This document shows, in pieces, positions 51,473 through 60,471 of a DNA stretch of 64,000 nt; position 1 is the stretch's first letter; each line of letters opens with the position of its first letter. A program made the position numbers and the translations under genes. Origin of the DNA: Iodobacter sp. BJB302 (GTDB taxonomy: Bacteria; Pseudomonadota; Gammaproteobacteria; Burkholderiales; Chitinibacteraceae); contig NZ_PDZG01000001.1 in assembly GCF_002735645.1 (NCBI RefSeq), positions 102,977 through 166,976 of the forward strand, written 5' to 3'. The notes beneath the pieces were generated by a model. The model did no database searches and had not been told where the DNA came from. It saw nothing but the letters and a program-made list of their open reading frames with translations.

Positions 51473-52290
51473 TCATCCACCGCCTTCAGCATGGCTGGCT
51501 GCATGATATAGAGCGCGTCTAAAAAGGCGGGCAGAAAAGTGCCGGGGCCATCGCAGGCGGATTCGGCGCGCTCACCGGCAATGGACATCACCGCACATGC
51601 CGCGGCCACTGCTGCCAAGCGATCTGTTGCCCCTGCTACAAATGCAGCCGTTACCGCCGATAAGGCGCAGCCTGTACCCACAACGCGTGTCATCAGTGCA
51701 TGCCCCCATGGCACAGCCCATGTCACCTCACCATCGCTGACATAATCCACCTCGCCCGTGACCGCCACAATGGCTCCGGTTTGCCGGGCAAGCCGCTGAG
51801 CGGCAGCAATAGCCAGCGCAGAATGCGCCGTGCTGTCCACCCCCTTGCCACTTGCGTCTTCTCCGGCCAGGCACATGATTTCTGAAGCATTACCACGAAT
51901 CACGGCAGGCCTTTGCTTAAGCAAATCATGCAAAGCCTCTGTGCGGTAAGCCAGCACCCCCGCTGCCACAGGATCAAGCGCCCATGGCGTGCCCGCAGTA
52001 TTGGCTGCGGCAACTGCTTTTTTCATTGCAGCAAGGCGGGCCGGATAGAGCGTACCTACATTAATCAGCAGTGCATCGGCCATGGCGGCAAACTCGGCGA
52101 CTTCTTCTTCGGCCACAATCATGGCGGGAGATGCACCCAGCGCCAGCAATACATTGGCAGTCACCGACTGCACTACTTCATTACTCAGGCAATGAACAAG
52201 AGGCGCAGCAGCACGCAGGCGGGCTAATTCTTCGCCCACGCGATGCAAAGGAAACTGAGGAATAAGCGCAATGGTGTGTAAATCAGACAT
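51469..52290 (-). CDS. thiM: Hydroxyethylthiazole kinase
   Basis: Salvages hydroxyethylthiazole by phosphorylation. The 273 residues show [62 protein letters not shown] and [18 protein letters not shown], all typical of ThiM. It is the first gene after the TPP riboswitch; AAGGAA lies upstream of ATG 52290. The presence of thiM suggests scavenging of the thiazole as well as synthesis. Confidence 0.96.
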   Translation of the reverse strand: MSDLHTIALIPQFPLHRVGEELARLRAAAPLVHCLSNEVVQSVTANVLLALGASPAMIVAEEEVAEFAAMADALLINVGTLYPARLAAMKKAVAAANTAGTPWALDPVAAGVLAYRTEALHDLLKQRPAVIRGNASEIMCLAGEDASGKGVDSTAHSALAIAAAQRLARQTGAIVAVTGEVDYVSDGEVTWAVPWGHALMTRVVGTGCALSAVTAAFVAGATDRLAAVAAACAVMSIAGERAESACDGPGTFLPAFLDALYIMQPAMLKAVDE

Positions 52291-52329
52291 TTGAGTTCCT
52301 TGAGCAGAAAGCCTGCGCCAAGGAGCGCC

Positions 52330-52406
52330 GACTTCCCTACGCTGGCATGATCCAGATCAGGTAACGGGTATTTCTCAGCCGCTGGTTATCAGCGGCACCC
52401 CGAGTC
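52330..52406 (-). ncRNA. TPP riboswitch (thi box)
   Basis: On the minus strand GACUCGGGGUGCC leads, then CUGAGAAAUACCCGUUACC, CUGAUCUGGAUCAUGCCAGC and GUAGGGAAGUC. The conserved CUGAGA and ACCUGAUCUGG boxes are present and the GACU/AGUC ends (52406-52403 with 52333-52330) close helix P1. It lies 40 bases before thiM, and should reduce thiM-thiE expression when TPP is high. Confidence 0.97.
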
Positions 52407-52491
52407 AGGCAGACATTTTGCGGATAATCAGCCGGGCAGACAAGCGTAAAAGATCAAATTTTGCGCATAAAAAACGCAAAAAACATGAATT

Positions 52492-55400
52492 TCACCCCGG
52501 TGCATGCAAAGCCAGCTGTGCCTTTACCCGGCTGAGCAATAAAGGCAGGCAAAGCGGCTTTGCCATATAGTCGGCGGCCCCCAGCTCCATACCGCGCATT
52601 TCATCATCCGCATCAGATCTGGCCGACATAAAAATAACGGGGATATTCACCGTTCGCTCATCGGCTTTTAATCGGCGGCATACTTCATAGCCATCTATTT
52701 CCGGCATCAGAATATCCAGCAAAATCAAACGGGGCAAAGGATCTTGCGCCAGCATTTCCAGCGCTTGTGCACCATGATGCGCGACGCGGATATTGAACTC
52801 CTTACCCAGCATTCGCTCAATCAACAATAAATTCATGGGCGTATCATCCACAGCCAAAATGGTGACATCCGGCGCTTTGGCCAGCACTGCGGGCTCACTG
52901 GCGTCCGCCACATGGTTCATTCCATCGAGCGCCACAATCAAATCGACTAAAAACCCCAGCAAATTACTTGAAAAAGCCTCCAGCATCGGTTTTAACATGG
53001 CATCGCCTGGATGGTGCCGAACCAATGACTCAAGCTCAGCCGCCAAATCAGCCAGGTCAACCGCACCAATACTCGCTGCAATCGATTTACTGCTGTGCAG
53101 CAAACGCTCTGCAGTCAGCACATCTTTTTCTTCCAGCGCCACATTAATTTCTGTAATGACAGCGGATTGCCCATGAATAAATTTTCTGAGCATTTCCAGA
53201 TAAAGTGTTTCTTTCCCCAACACCCGCCGTGAGCCTGCCGCCACATCCAGCCCAGGCACATCCAATGCCTCCAGTTTGCTTTTTAAGACCAGATCACTGT
53301 TTTTTCCCGGCACAGACAAAACACCGCACTGCAGATTAACCGGCCGGGGAGGAATCCAGCGCAGCAGCGCCATCCATAAATCATGCGGCTCTATGGGTTT
53401 AGCCACATGCCCGTTCATCCCTGCTGCAGCACATCGCTCCTGATCGGCCTGCATGGCATTGGCCGTCATCGCCACAATGGGCAGAGACGCAAAATCCGGC
53501 CATCCCCTGATTTTTTGCGTTGCAGCGATGCCATCCATTACAGGCATTTGCATATCCATCAGCACCAGATCATAAGAAACCTGTTGCACCTTATTGAGCG
53601 CCTGCTGGCCATTTTCAGCCAAATCAACAATAAAACCGGCATCCTGCAATAAATCCATTCCAACCTGCTGGTTTAAATCATTATCTTCAACCAATAAAAT
53701 CCGGGCGCCCAAAATGCCCGATAAATCTACCTCGTGGTATTCGCGTACTAACTCATGCACCTCTTTTGCATCCAATACACGCATGGTGGTATCAAATAAT
53801 TGCGAGGCATTTACGGGTTTGATCAAAATCTCGTCTACAGCGCCAGGATTGACTTCACTTAAAACTTCTTCCCGGCCATACGCCGTTACCACAATTAGGC
53901 GCGGCATCACAGGCAAGGCCATTTCCTGAATCGCCAGTGCCGTTTCCCTTCCCCCCATCTGCGGCATGCGCCAATCCAGAAAAACCACTTTAAAGGGATC
54001 GCCCGCTGCCGATGCCTGAGCCAGGGCCGCAATCGCCGCCATACCCGACAAGGTCACCACGGGGCGAAAAGTCATCGATACCAGCAGATCCGCCAGCACC
54101 CGGGCCGAATCGGAATTATCATCCACCACCAGCACCGCCTGGTGGCGCAGATCAAGGCTGGGCAGCAGCTCTCTCTGCGCCTGCTGGCTGATCGCAACTC
54201 TGGAAGTAAACCAGAACGTACTGCCCTGCCCTACAACGCTCCGTACCCCCACTTCACCCCCCATAAGATGGGCCAGCTGTTTAGAAATCGCAAGGCCAAG
54301 GCCCGTGCCGCCGTAACGGCGTGTTGTGGAGGTATCGGCCTGCTGAAAAGATTGAAATAAACGCACCAGCTGCTCTGCAGAGATGCCAATCCCTGTGTCG
54401 CTCACCTCCCAATACAGCAGCACCCCGCTTTCATCCTGCTCTTCTACCCTGCAAACTAATTTAATCACGCCTTCATCTGTGAATTTAATTGCGTTATTGG
54501 CATAATTAATTAAAATTTGCTCCAGCCTTAAAGCATCGCCACAGAGCGTGCGCGGCACATCGCTGGCAATATCAAATACCAGCTCCAGCCCCTTTGTATT
54601 TACTTTTTCAAGCAGCAAATCAGCCAGATCTTCCAGCAATTTATCGATATTAAAATCGAGCATTTCAATTTTTAAATGCCCTGATTCAATTTTAGAAAAA
54701 TCCAGAATATCATTGATAATACCTAAAAGATGCTGACCTGATTTTTGAATTTTCTCAATATAATCCCTTTGCTTAAAAGTCAGATTTGATTTAAGCACCA
54801 GATAAGACATACCAATCACGGCATTCATTGGTGTGCGAATTTCATGACTCATATTGGCCAGAAAATCTGATTTCATCCGAGAGGCCTGATCCGATTGCAT
54901 CCTCGCGTCTTCCAGCTCTATTTTTTGCACCTGCAAAGAATGATTCAGCAGCGCCAGCGCCTGGGTGCGCTCTGATACACGGCCTTCTAATACTTCTTCA
55001 TTTCGCTTTAACACCTCAACCAGCTCTTTCTGGCTGCTTAATGCCTCTGCCTGCGCAGCAGCGCGTTGTTTTTCCTGCCTGAGCATGGCCAAAGCCAAGA
55101 GCAAGGTCAGCAAGCACTGAAACCCTGTCAGGCCACTGGCCACCAGCACCTGGCGCGTGACTTCTGTGCGGCGGGCATCAGCCAGCTCTGCGGCGGCGAT
55201 AGTAGCTTTAACACCCAGCTCTCTGATCTGCCACTCCAGAGCGAACAACTTTTTATACAAAATCTGCTTAGCAGCCACATCTAAAACACGATCAGGCGCA
55301 GTGCCCAGATAATGATCCGCCTCTGCGGTAAATACATTTAAAGCCTTCATCGTGCTGGCATAAACAGGCTGTTTATCCATCAATATTTTTGACTGCCCCG

Positions 55401-55677
55401 CCTGGCAGCTGATAATACGGCTTACAAATAATTCGTAGCGAAATGCCAGATCATCGATACTGACTTTCTCTTCATTCATCAGATGAATATCAAATGCAAA
55501 ATAAAGGCGCTGATAATCCACATTTAATTGAATCAATGCCCACATCGCGTTGTCATTTGCCCGGCCAATTGAATTATTTAAACTTTGAAACTGAGCAAAC
55601 TGAACGGCAGCAATGGCCGCATAAACAGCAATCAGGCTGCTTACAATAAAAAAAAGCAGCCGTTTGCTCCGCTTCAT
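52492..55677 (-). CDS. Hybrid sensor histidine kinase with three receiver domains and an Hpt
   Basis: A 1061-residue hybrid kinase. TM1 is near residues 7-26 and TM2 near 178-200, flanking a periplasmic helical sensor. A coiled coil follows, then HisKA (His278 in MSHEIRTPMNAVIGMSYL), HATPase (about 385-500), REC1 (520-640, FLDWRMPQMGG), REC2 (660-785, LMDMQMPVMDG), Hpt (about 810-905, LLHSSKSIAASIGA) and REC3 (925-1050, LLDILMPEIDG). ATG 55677 has AAGGGG upstream. The gene follows a small periplasmic protein nine bases upstream that may be its sensor partner. Output response is unknown. Confidence 0.92.
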   Translation of the reverse strand: MKRSKRLLFFIVSSLIAVYAAIAAVQFAQFQSLNNSIGRANDNAMWALIQLNVDYQRLYFAFDIHLMNEEKVSIDDLAFRYELFVSRIISCQAGQSKILMDKQPVYASTMKALNVFTAEADHYLGTAPDRVLDVAAKQILYKKLFALEWQIRELGVKATIAAAELADARRTEVTRQVLVASGLTGFQCLLTLLLALAMLRQEKQRAAAQAEALSSQKELVEVLKRNEEVLEGRVSERTQALALLNHSLQVQKIELEDARMQSDQASRMKSDFLANMSHEIRTPMNAVIGMSYLVLKSNLTFKQRDYIEKIQKSGQHLLGIINDILDFSKIESGHLKIEMLDFNIDKLLEDLADLLLEKVNTKGLELVFDIASDVPRTLCGDALRLEQILINYANNAIKFTDEGVIKLVCRVEEQDESGVLLYWEVSDTGIGISAEQLVRLFQSFQQADTSTTRRYGGTGLGLAISKQLAHLMGGEVGVRSVVGQGSTFWFTSRVAISQQAQRELLPSLDLRHQAVLVVDDNSDSARVLADLLVSMTFRPVVTLSGMAAIAALAQASAAGDPFKVVFLDWRMPQMGGRETALAIQEMALPVMPRLIVVTAYGREEVLSEVNPGAVDEILIKPVNASQLFDTTMRVLDAKEVHELVREYHEVDLSGILGARILLVEDNDLNQQVGMDLLQDAGFIVDLAENGQQALNKVQQVSYDLVLMDMQMPVMDGIAATQKIRGWPDFASLPIVAMTANAMQADQERCAAAGMNGHVAKPIEPHDLWMALLRWIPPRPVNLQCGVLSVPGKNSDLVLKSKLEALDVPGLDVAAGSRRVLGKETLYLEMLRKFIHGQSAVITEINVALEEKDVLTAERLLHSSKSIAASIGAVDLADLAAELESLVRHHPGDAMLKPMLEAFSSNLLGFLVDLIVALDGMNHVADASEPAVLAKAPDVTILAVDDTPMNLLLIERMLGKEFNIRVAHHGAQALEMLAQDPLPRLILLDILMPEIDGYEVCRRLKADERTVNIPVIFMSARSDADDEMRGMELGAADYMAKPLCLPLLLSRVKAQLALHAPG

Positions 55678-55686
55678 GCCCACCCC

Positions 55687-56175
55687 TTACTGAACAATCA
55701 TTTTTGAGAGCTGCCAAACCGATCGGGTGTAATAAACATCCTGATGCAATTCTTTATACTGGTCAAAAGGATAAACAATAAACAAAGGCCCCTTATCCCG
55801 CACCGGCATCGGCTTATCATCTAAAAGCCGGGCAATAATAATGGGATATTTAATGGCGTCCTGAAAAGGAATTTCAACACGATAATCATCAAGGGCCAGC
55901 GCTGAAATCTGCGCCCCTTTGGCTCCGGCTGCCGCCAGTACATCCCTTAAAAGAGGCCCGGTAAATTTAACAGGCTTTTCATACCATGGTGTTTTGCTGA
56001 CAAAACTGTGCTGCGGAAGTTTCGTCAGCATATCCATAGTAAAAGCGGTATTTTTACCACTGTTTTGCTGACTCAATACACCAGAAACAGTAAGTACCAC
56101 CTTATCATTTGAAGCATCCACAGCAAGGCAAGTAATTGAAAGCAGACTAAGGACCAGAAAGAAAGCCAGTTTCAT
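55687..56175 (-). CDS. Small periplasmic protein, oxidoreductase molybdopterin-binding-like
   Basis: A 162-residue secreted protein (signal peptide MKLAFFLVLSLLSITCLA). It resembles the small sulfite-oxidase-like molybdopterin-binding fold, with FTGPLLRDVLAAAGAKG and LDDYRVEIPFQDAIKYPIIIA, PFDQYKELHQDVYYTRSVWQL. The cofactor cysteine of true sulfite oxidases is not obvious. Such proteins often occur beside histidine kinases or diguanylate cyclases and probably act as ligand sensors. It is translated just before the hybrid kinase. Confidence 0.72.
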   Translation of the reverse strand: MKLAFFLVLSLLSITCLAVDASNDKVVLTVSGVLSQQNSGKNTAFTMDMLTKLPQHSFVSKTPWYEKPVKFTGPLLRDVLAAAGAKGAQISALALDDYRVEIPFQDAIKYPIIIARLLDDKPMPVRDKGPLFIVYPFDQYKELHQDVYYTRSVWQLSKMIVQ

Positions 56176-56314
56176 GCTGATTTACTCCACAGACGTTTAC
56201 GCAAAAAAACACTTATCCATTACACACTAGTATTGAATACCGTTTCTTGCTTCCTGTGCTGCACAAACCCGCCGACCACCTCACTAAAAAGCCCTTGATC
56301 TGCTTACTGGAAAC

Positions 56315-57448
56315 CTACTTAATTAATGAGCCAAGCAATGCAATACCTTGCTGAATCTGCTCAAAGCTTGAATGACTGAAATTCAGCCTGATCGTGCTCG
56401 ATGGATGAGGAACAGGATCAAAAGCGGAGCCTGGCATAATGGCAAGGCCAGCAGTCAGCGCCTCTTGCATCAGCTGCATCACATCCTGCTCGTTATTGAG
56501 TGTCAGCCAGAAAAACAACCCGCCCGATGGCAGCGCCCAGCTGGCTTTATCGCCCAAATGCTGCAGCAGCGCGGCCTGCATCACATCTCTTTTTTCGCGA
56601 TAGAGCGGCAGGATATTTGCCACATGCTGATCCAGCGAACCATCCTGAAGCAGCTGCGTCACAATCGCCTGACTTAAGCGATTACTGTGTAAATCTGCAG
56701 CTTGTTTTAATCGTGTCATCGCCTGAATCAAATCAGGATGCACAATCAGATACCCAAGGCGTAAACCCGGCGCCAGCGTCTTAGAAAAAGACCCCTGGTA
56801 AATCCAGCGTGCCTGTTTTAAATGAGATATAATGGGTGAAGGTGCGGGGCCATCAAAAGAAAGATCACGGTAAGGATCATCTTCAAATACCACCATGGAT
56901 TGTGCATCAAAGGCCCCGGCCAGCGCCTTGCGCCTTGCCTGCGAATAACACAAACCGGTTGGATTCTGAAAAGTAGGCACAAGGTATGCCAGGCGTGCAT
57001 CCGCCTCTGCCACAGCCTGCGGCAGCAACCCTTCTTCGTCTTGCGCTGCGGTCACAAAATGAGCGCCCATCAGCCGGAATACCTGCAGCGCTGCCAGATA
57101 AGTCGGCGATTCGGTCAGCACGCGGGTGTCTTCTTCCACCATTAATTTACTAACTAAATCGATACCCTGCTGCGAGCCATTTACAATCAGAACCTGCTCT
57201 GCCTTGCAGGCTATACCCAGCGCTCTGGCCCGGATGGCCACTTGCTCCCGAAGGGCTGGCTCACCCTCTGTTTGCCCGTACTGCCAGATATCATCAGGCA
57301 ATTGCCCCAGTACCTGAGGTGAAGCTCTGAATAAAACTTCGCTGGCAGGTAAGCCCCCTGCAAAAGAAATCACACCTGGCCGTGATGCGGCAGCTAAAAT
57401 ATCTCTAACCAGAGAAGAAGTAAGACGGTCAATACGTGCAGCAAACAT
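56315..57448 (-). CDS. PLP-dependent aminotransferase (MocR/2-aminoadipate type)
   Basis: A 377-residue class I/II aminotransferase. FAGGLPASEVLFRA near the N-terminus, PTFQNPTGLCYSQARR, DDPYRDLSFDG and YQGSFSKTLAPGLRLGYL (PLP Lys in SFSKT). The sequence lacks an N-terminal winged helix, so it is a free enzyme, not a MocR regulator. ATG 57448 has GGTGAG upstream. It is divergent from a MarR gene with a candidate operator between them, so it may be controlled by it. Substrate unknown. Confidence 0.87.
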   Translation of the reverse strand: MFAARIDRLTSSLVRDILAAASRPGVISFAGGLPASEVLFRASPQVLGQLPDDIWQYGQTEGEPALREQVAIRARALGIACKAEQVLIVNGSQQGIDLVSKLMVEEDTRVLTESPTYLAALQVFRLMGAHFVTAAQDEEGLLPQAVAEADARLAYLVPTFQNPTGLCYSQARRKALAGAFDAQSMVVFEDDPYRDLSFDGPAPSPIISHLKQARWIYQGSFSKTLAPGLRLGYLIVHPDLIQAMTRLKQAADLHSNRLSQAIVTQLLQDGSLDQHVANILPLYREKRDVMQAALLQHLGDKASWALPSGGLFFWLTLNNEQDVMQLMQEALTAGLAIMPGSAFDPVPHPSSTIRLNFSHSSFEQIQQGIALLGSLIK

Positions 57449-57462
57449 ATAACTCACCAAAC

Positions 57463-57481
57463 AGGTCAATAGACATGACCT
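57463..57481. promoter_or_regulatory. Candidate MarR operator
   Basis: AGGTCA (57463-57468) and TGACCT (57476-57481) are perfect inverse copies with a 7-base spacer, between the divergent aminotransferase and MarR genes. Such a dyad is typical for a MarR dimer. It lies 15 bases before the aminotransferase start. Confidence 0.5.
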
Positions 57482-57560
57482 ATTTATGCCGCAGGCACCG
57501 CCACCCTGTCAATAAAAAGTGGCGCATACGGCAACAAACTCTTTTATTACGACACACATC

Positions 57561-58004
57561 ATGAACCAAGCCGACACACTCAATGCTGATTTGGAAAGCC
57601 TTTTTTACGGCTACCGCACATTTACATCCCTGCCGGACGAAATGCTCGCCCCTTTGCAACTGGCAAGAGTGCACCACCGGATTTTATATTTTGTGGCACG
57701 GGATCAGGGGCTGTCGGTGAATACACTGCTTGCACGGCTAGGCATTTCCAAGCAGGCCCTGAACCGGCCACTCAGAGAATTGCAAGCCAAGGGCCTGGTC
57801 ATTGCCAGCACAGCCCGCCATGATGCACGGGTAAAGAGCCTTGCCCTGAGTGAATCGGGCCAGGCATTAGAAGAGCAGCTTTCCAGCAGTCAGCGCGAAT
57901 TACTGCAGCAGGCCTTTACCCAAAGCCCGGAATCTGAAGCGGGCTGGAGAAAAATTATGTCTATCCTTGCCAGCAATCAGCGCGCATTCAGGCCCTCGAC
58001 ATGA
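57561..58004 (+). CDS. MarR-family transcriptional regulator
   Basis: A 147-residue winged-helix regulator. The DNA-recognition region is TLLARLGISKQALNRPLRELQAKGLV and the wing STARHDARVKSLALSESG. ATG 57561 gives MNQADTLN; the upstream in-frame part lies in the operator region. Its last codons overlap the start of the glycosyltransferase gene (ATGA). It probably represses itself and the divergent aminotransferase. The effector is unknown. Confidence 0.88.
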   Translation: MNQADTLNADLESLFYGYRTFTSLPDEMLAPLQLARVHHRILYFVARDQGLSVNTLLARLGISKQALNRPLRELQAKGLVIASTARHDARVKSLALSESGQALEEQLSSSQRELLQQAFTQSPESEAGWRKIMSILASNQRAFRPST

Positions 58005-58981
58005 AGCTGAGCATTGTTATCCCGTTTATGAACCCAAATAAACAGCATTTTTCTGACATGCTGGAGGGGATTGTGGCGGCTGATTTCTCATGTTTTACTG
58101 ACATTGAAGTGATCTTAATTAACGATGGCAGCCACCATGATTATCAGGCAGAAATCAGCCTGTTTGCTCATGCCGCCCCCTGGCTGCGCATTCACACCAT
58201 TAAATTAGCGTTTAATCGCGGCGTATCCTGCGCCCGCAATCTGGGCATGGCTGCAGCGCAGGGGGATTACATTGCCCTGCATGACGCAGACGATATCAGC
58301 CTGCCGGAACGCTTTGCCCTCTCTGCCCGTTTTCTAGCCGGGCATCCAGATGTGATCGCCGTCAGCGGGGATATGCTGGTTTTTAATGAAGAGCGCACAG
58401 AAGAATCACTACGCCTTTTTCCACTGCATCACCATGATATCTGCGTGGATAATTTGTTTTATTGCGCCATGGCCCAGCCCGCAATGATGATTAACCGTGC
58501 GCTATGGCTTAAAAGCAATATTCAGTACACAGAAAAAATGGATATGGCGCAGGATTGGGATTTTGTGATTCGCCTCAGCCAGCACGGGCAGCTTGCCAAT
58601 ATGGGCATCCCTTTAGTGCGTTACCGCCAGCATTTAAAACAACGCAGCGCCGGAATCAGCAGCGAATTTGCCAATATTCATGTGCGGGGCATCTGGGAAA
58701 AACAGCTGGAGCAATTAGGAGCGGATATTCATCCCGGTCTGTTACACGTACATGGCCATTTATCCCCCTACTGGCTTTGGCAGCTTTCGGATGTTCATCA
58801 GGCTTGGGCATTACACCCTGAGGATGTCACTGCATGGGCGCAGGAAATGACGAGCAAAAATAAAATCAGCCAATATGTCAGCGAGCCCATTCTCGCGCAA
58901 AAGATATACCGCCTGCAGCGCCAATGGCATGCATGGAAAGCCAGTGGCAATCCGACAACACAGATTCAGTCTTTATTATAA
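58001..58981 (+). CDS. Family 2 glycosyltransferase
   Basis: A 326-residue GT2 enzyme. SIVIPFMNPNKQHF at the N-terminus, NRGVSCARNLGMAAAQGDYIALHDADDISLPERF holds the metal-binding DADD motif, and MDMAQDWDFVIRLSQHG the catalytic base segment. No membrane segment is present. It overlaps the MarR stop codon. It differs from the pigment-cluster glycosyltransferase. Acceptor unknown; cell-surface glycan synthesis is possible. Confidence 0.86.
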   Translation: MKLSIVIPFMNPNKQHFSDMLEGIVAADFSCFTDIEVILINDGSHHDYQAEISLFAHAAPWLRIHTIKLAFNRGVSCARNLGMAAAQGDYIALHDADDISLPERFALSARFLAGHPDVIAVSGDMLVFNEERTEESLRLFPLHHHDICVDNLFYCAMAQPAMMINRALWLKSNIQYTEKMDMAQDWDFVIRLSQHGQLANMGIPLVRYRQHLKQRSAGISSEFANIHVRGIWEKQLEQLGADIHPGLLHVHGHLSPYWLWQLSDVHQAWALHPEDVTAWAQEMTSKNKISQYVSEPILAQKIYRLQRQWHAWKASGNPTTQIQSLL

Positions 58982-59029
58982 ACACACGGCAAATTGCGAT
59001 TTAATATATATCACGACAAAGGAGGCTTT

Positions 59030-59491
59030 ATGGAAACTAAATCAACCCATGCTATTCCTGTTATTTTCACCAGCAAACAACTTTGCCTGGCTGATGTTGG
59101 CGCTTTTGCCGCGGAGCAAACGCCTTTACTCATTGCCGATATTGAGCGCAATCAGCTGGGCTTTAATGGCCCGTGTATTTTTGTGTATTATCAGGTGCCG
59201 CAGGATGCGCACAGTTTATTTACACTGGATATTTGTTTTCCGGTTTGCCGCCCGGAGGTGTATACAGGGGCTTTTGCCTGCAAAACTTTAGCCCCAATTG
59301 ATTGCGCCGCCCGCCATTATCAGGGGCCGCTGACTGATTTATTTAATGATGGCTATGCGCCTTTAATTGCAGAAATCAAACAATCCGGCCGCGCTTTCAG
59401 CGGCGAAAGCCGTGAGGTTTATCATTTATGGGAATCGCCGCAATCAAGCCAGAACCAAATTGAAATTCAATTTGGTCTTCTCCCCAACTAA
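59030..59491 (+). CDS. GyrI-like/effector-binding-domain protein
   Basis: A 153-residue protein with the GyrI-like (AraC effector-binding) fold: TLDICFPVCRPEVYTGAFACKTLAP, GPLTDLFNDGYAPLIAEIK, REVYHLWE, and a final EIQFGLLPN. ATG 59030 has AAAGGAGG upstream; the in-frame start at 58994 is less likely. Such single-domain proteins bind small molecules or sequester ligands. No partner regulator is fused to it. Confidence 0.7.
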   Translation: METKSTHAIPVIFTSKQLCLADVGAFAAEQTPLLIADIERNQLGFNGPCIFVYYQVPQDAHSLFTLDICFPVCRPEVYTGAFACKTLAPIDCAARHYQGPLTDLFNDGYAPLIAEIKQSGRAFSGESREVYHLWESPQSSQNQIEIQFGLLPN

Positions 59492-59517
59492 GCATTCCAT
59501 TGATATGGAGCCCCGCC

Positions 59518-59868
59518 ATGCATCAGCACCATAAAATTAATTATATTGAAATGCCTTCCAAAGATTTAAACAAAAGCAAAGCATCTTTCAGCGCGGTGTT
59601 TGGCTGGGCATTTACAGATTACGGCCCTGAGTATTGCGCTTTTTCTAATGAGGGTATTGATGGTGGGTTTTATCTGGCTGATTTAAGTATTTCCAGCCAG
59701 ACTGGCGCGCCTTTAATTGTTTTATACAGCAGCAATTTAGAAGCCAGCCAGGCGGCCGTGCTGGCGGCGGGTGGCAGCATCATTAAACCGATATTTTCCT
59801 TCCCTGGCGGCAGGCGCTTTCAGTTTAGTGATCCAAACGGTAGTGAATTTGCAGTGTGGTCACAATGA
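59518..59868 (+). CDS. VOC (glyoxalase/bleomycin resistance) family protein
   Basis: A 116-residue protein of the vicinal oxygen chelate fold, with KINYIEMPSKDLNKSKASF at the start, FGWAFTDYGPEYCAFS, and FSFPGGRRFQFSDPNGSEFAVWS at the end. Metal ligands cannot be assigned with certainty. ATG 59518 has TGGAG upstream. It overlaps the next gene by four bases. Function unknown; members include dioxygenases and lactoylglutathione lyases. Confidence 0.78.
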   Translation: MHQHHKINYIEMPSKDLNKSKASFSAVFGWAFTDYGPEYCAFSNEGIDGGFYLADLSISSQTGAPLIVLYSSNLEASQAAVLAAGGSIIKPIFSFPGGRRFQFSDPNGSEFAVWSQ

Positions 59869-60449
59869 CGCCCTATGTGGCACTGCTGCCCCATATGCCA
59901 CAAGCAGAGTGCGAAGCACTGACTGCTGCACTAACCAAGGCCCGCAGCTATTTGGAATATGGCATGGGCGGCAGCACGGTTCTGGCGGCGCAGCTGGGTG
60001 TGCCGCGTATTGTATCGATTGATTCAAGCGAAGAATGGGTAGCAAAGGTAGGGAAGCAGATCGCCCCGCTGCAATCCACCAGCCAGATTGAGCTGCTACA
60101 TGCACCCATTGGCAAAACCATGGAATGGGGCTTTCCTGAAAATACGCACATGCAAAGCCAGTGGCCCGATTACTACAGCCAGCCTTGGCGTTTTGCCCTT
60201 GAGGTTGATCTGGTCCTGATTGACGGGCGCTTCAGAGTGCCGTGTTTTTTGTACTCGCTGCTGCAGCTTAAACCCGGTGCAATCATCCTGTGGGATGACT
60301 ATCTGGAGCGCAGCGAATACCACACGATTGAGCAGCATCTTGTACCTGAAGCCAGCTTTGGCAAGATGGCAAAGTTTATTGTGCCTAGTCACAAAAAAAC
60401 AGACAAAATATTAAACGCCCTGTTTCAGCATCTTTACGCAGTAGCTTAA
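59865..60449 (+). CDS. SAM-dependent methyltransferase-like protein
   Basis: A 194-residue protein with a Rossmann-like fold: SYLEYGMGGSTVLAAQLGV is motif I-like, IVSIDSSEEWVAKVGKQI follows with the acidic residue that would contact SAM ribose, and EVDLVLIDGRFRVPCFLYSL is motif IV-like. ATG 59865 overlaps the VOC stop (ATGA). I cannot name the substrate; the strong GMGGST signature groups with uncharacterised methyltransferase-like proteins. It could act on glycans given the neighbouring GT2. Confidence 0.7.
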   Translation: MTPYVALLPHMPQAECEALTAALTKARSYLEYGMGGSTVLAAQLGVPRIVSIDSSEEWVAKVGKQIAPLQSTSQIELLHAPIGKTMEWGFPENTHMQSQWPDYYSQPWRFALEVDLVLIDGRFRVPCFLYSLLQLKPGAIILWDDYLERSEYHTIEQHLVPEASFGKMAKFIVPSHKKTDKILNALFQHLYAVA

Positions 60450-60471
60450 TGCCACACCCAAGGAATACCTG

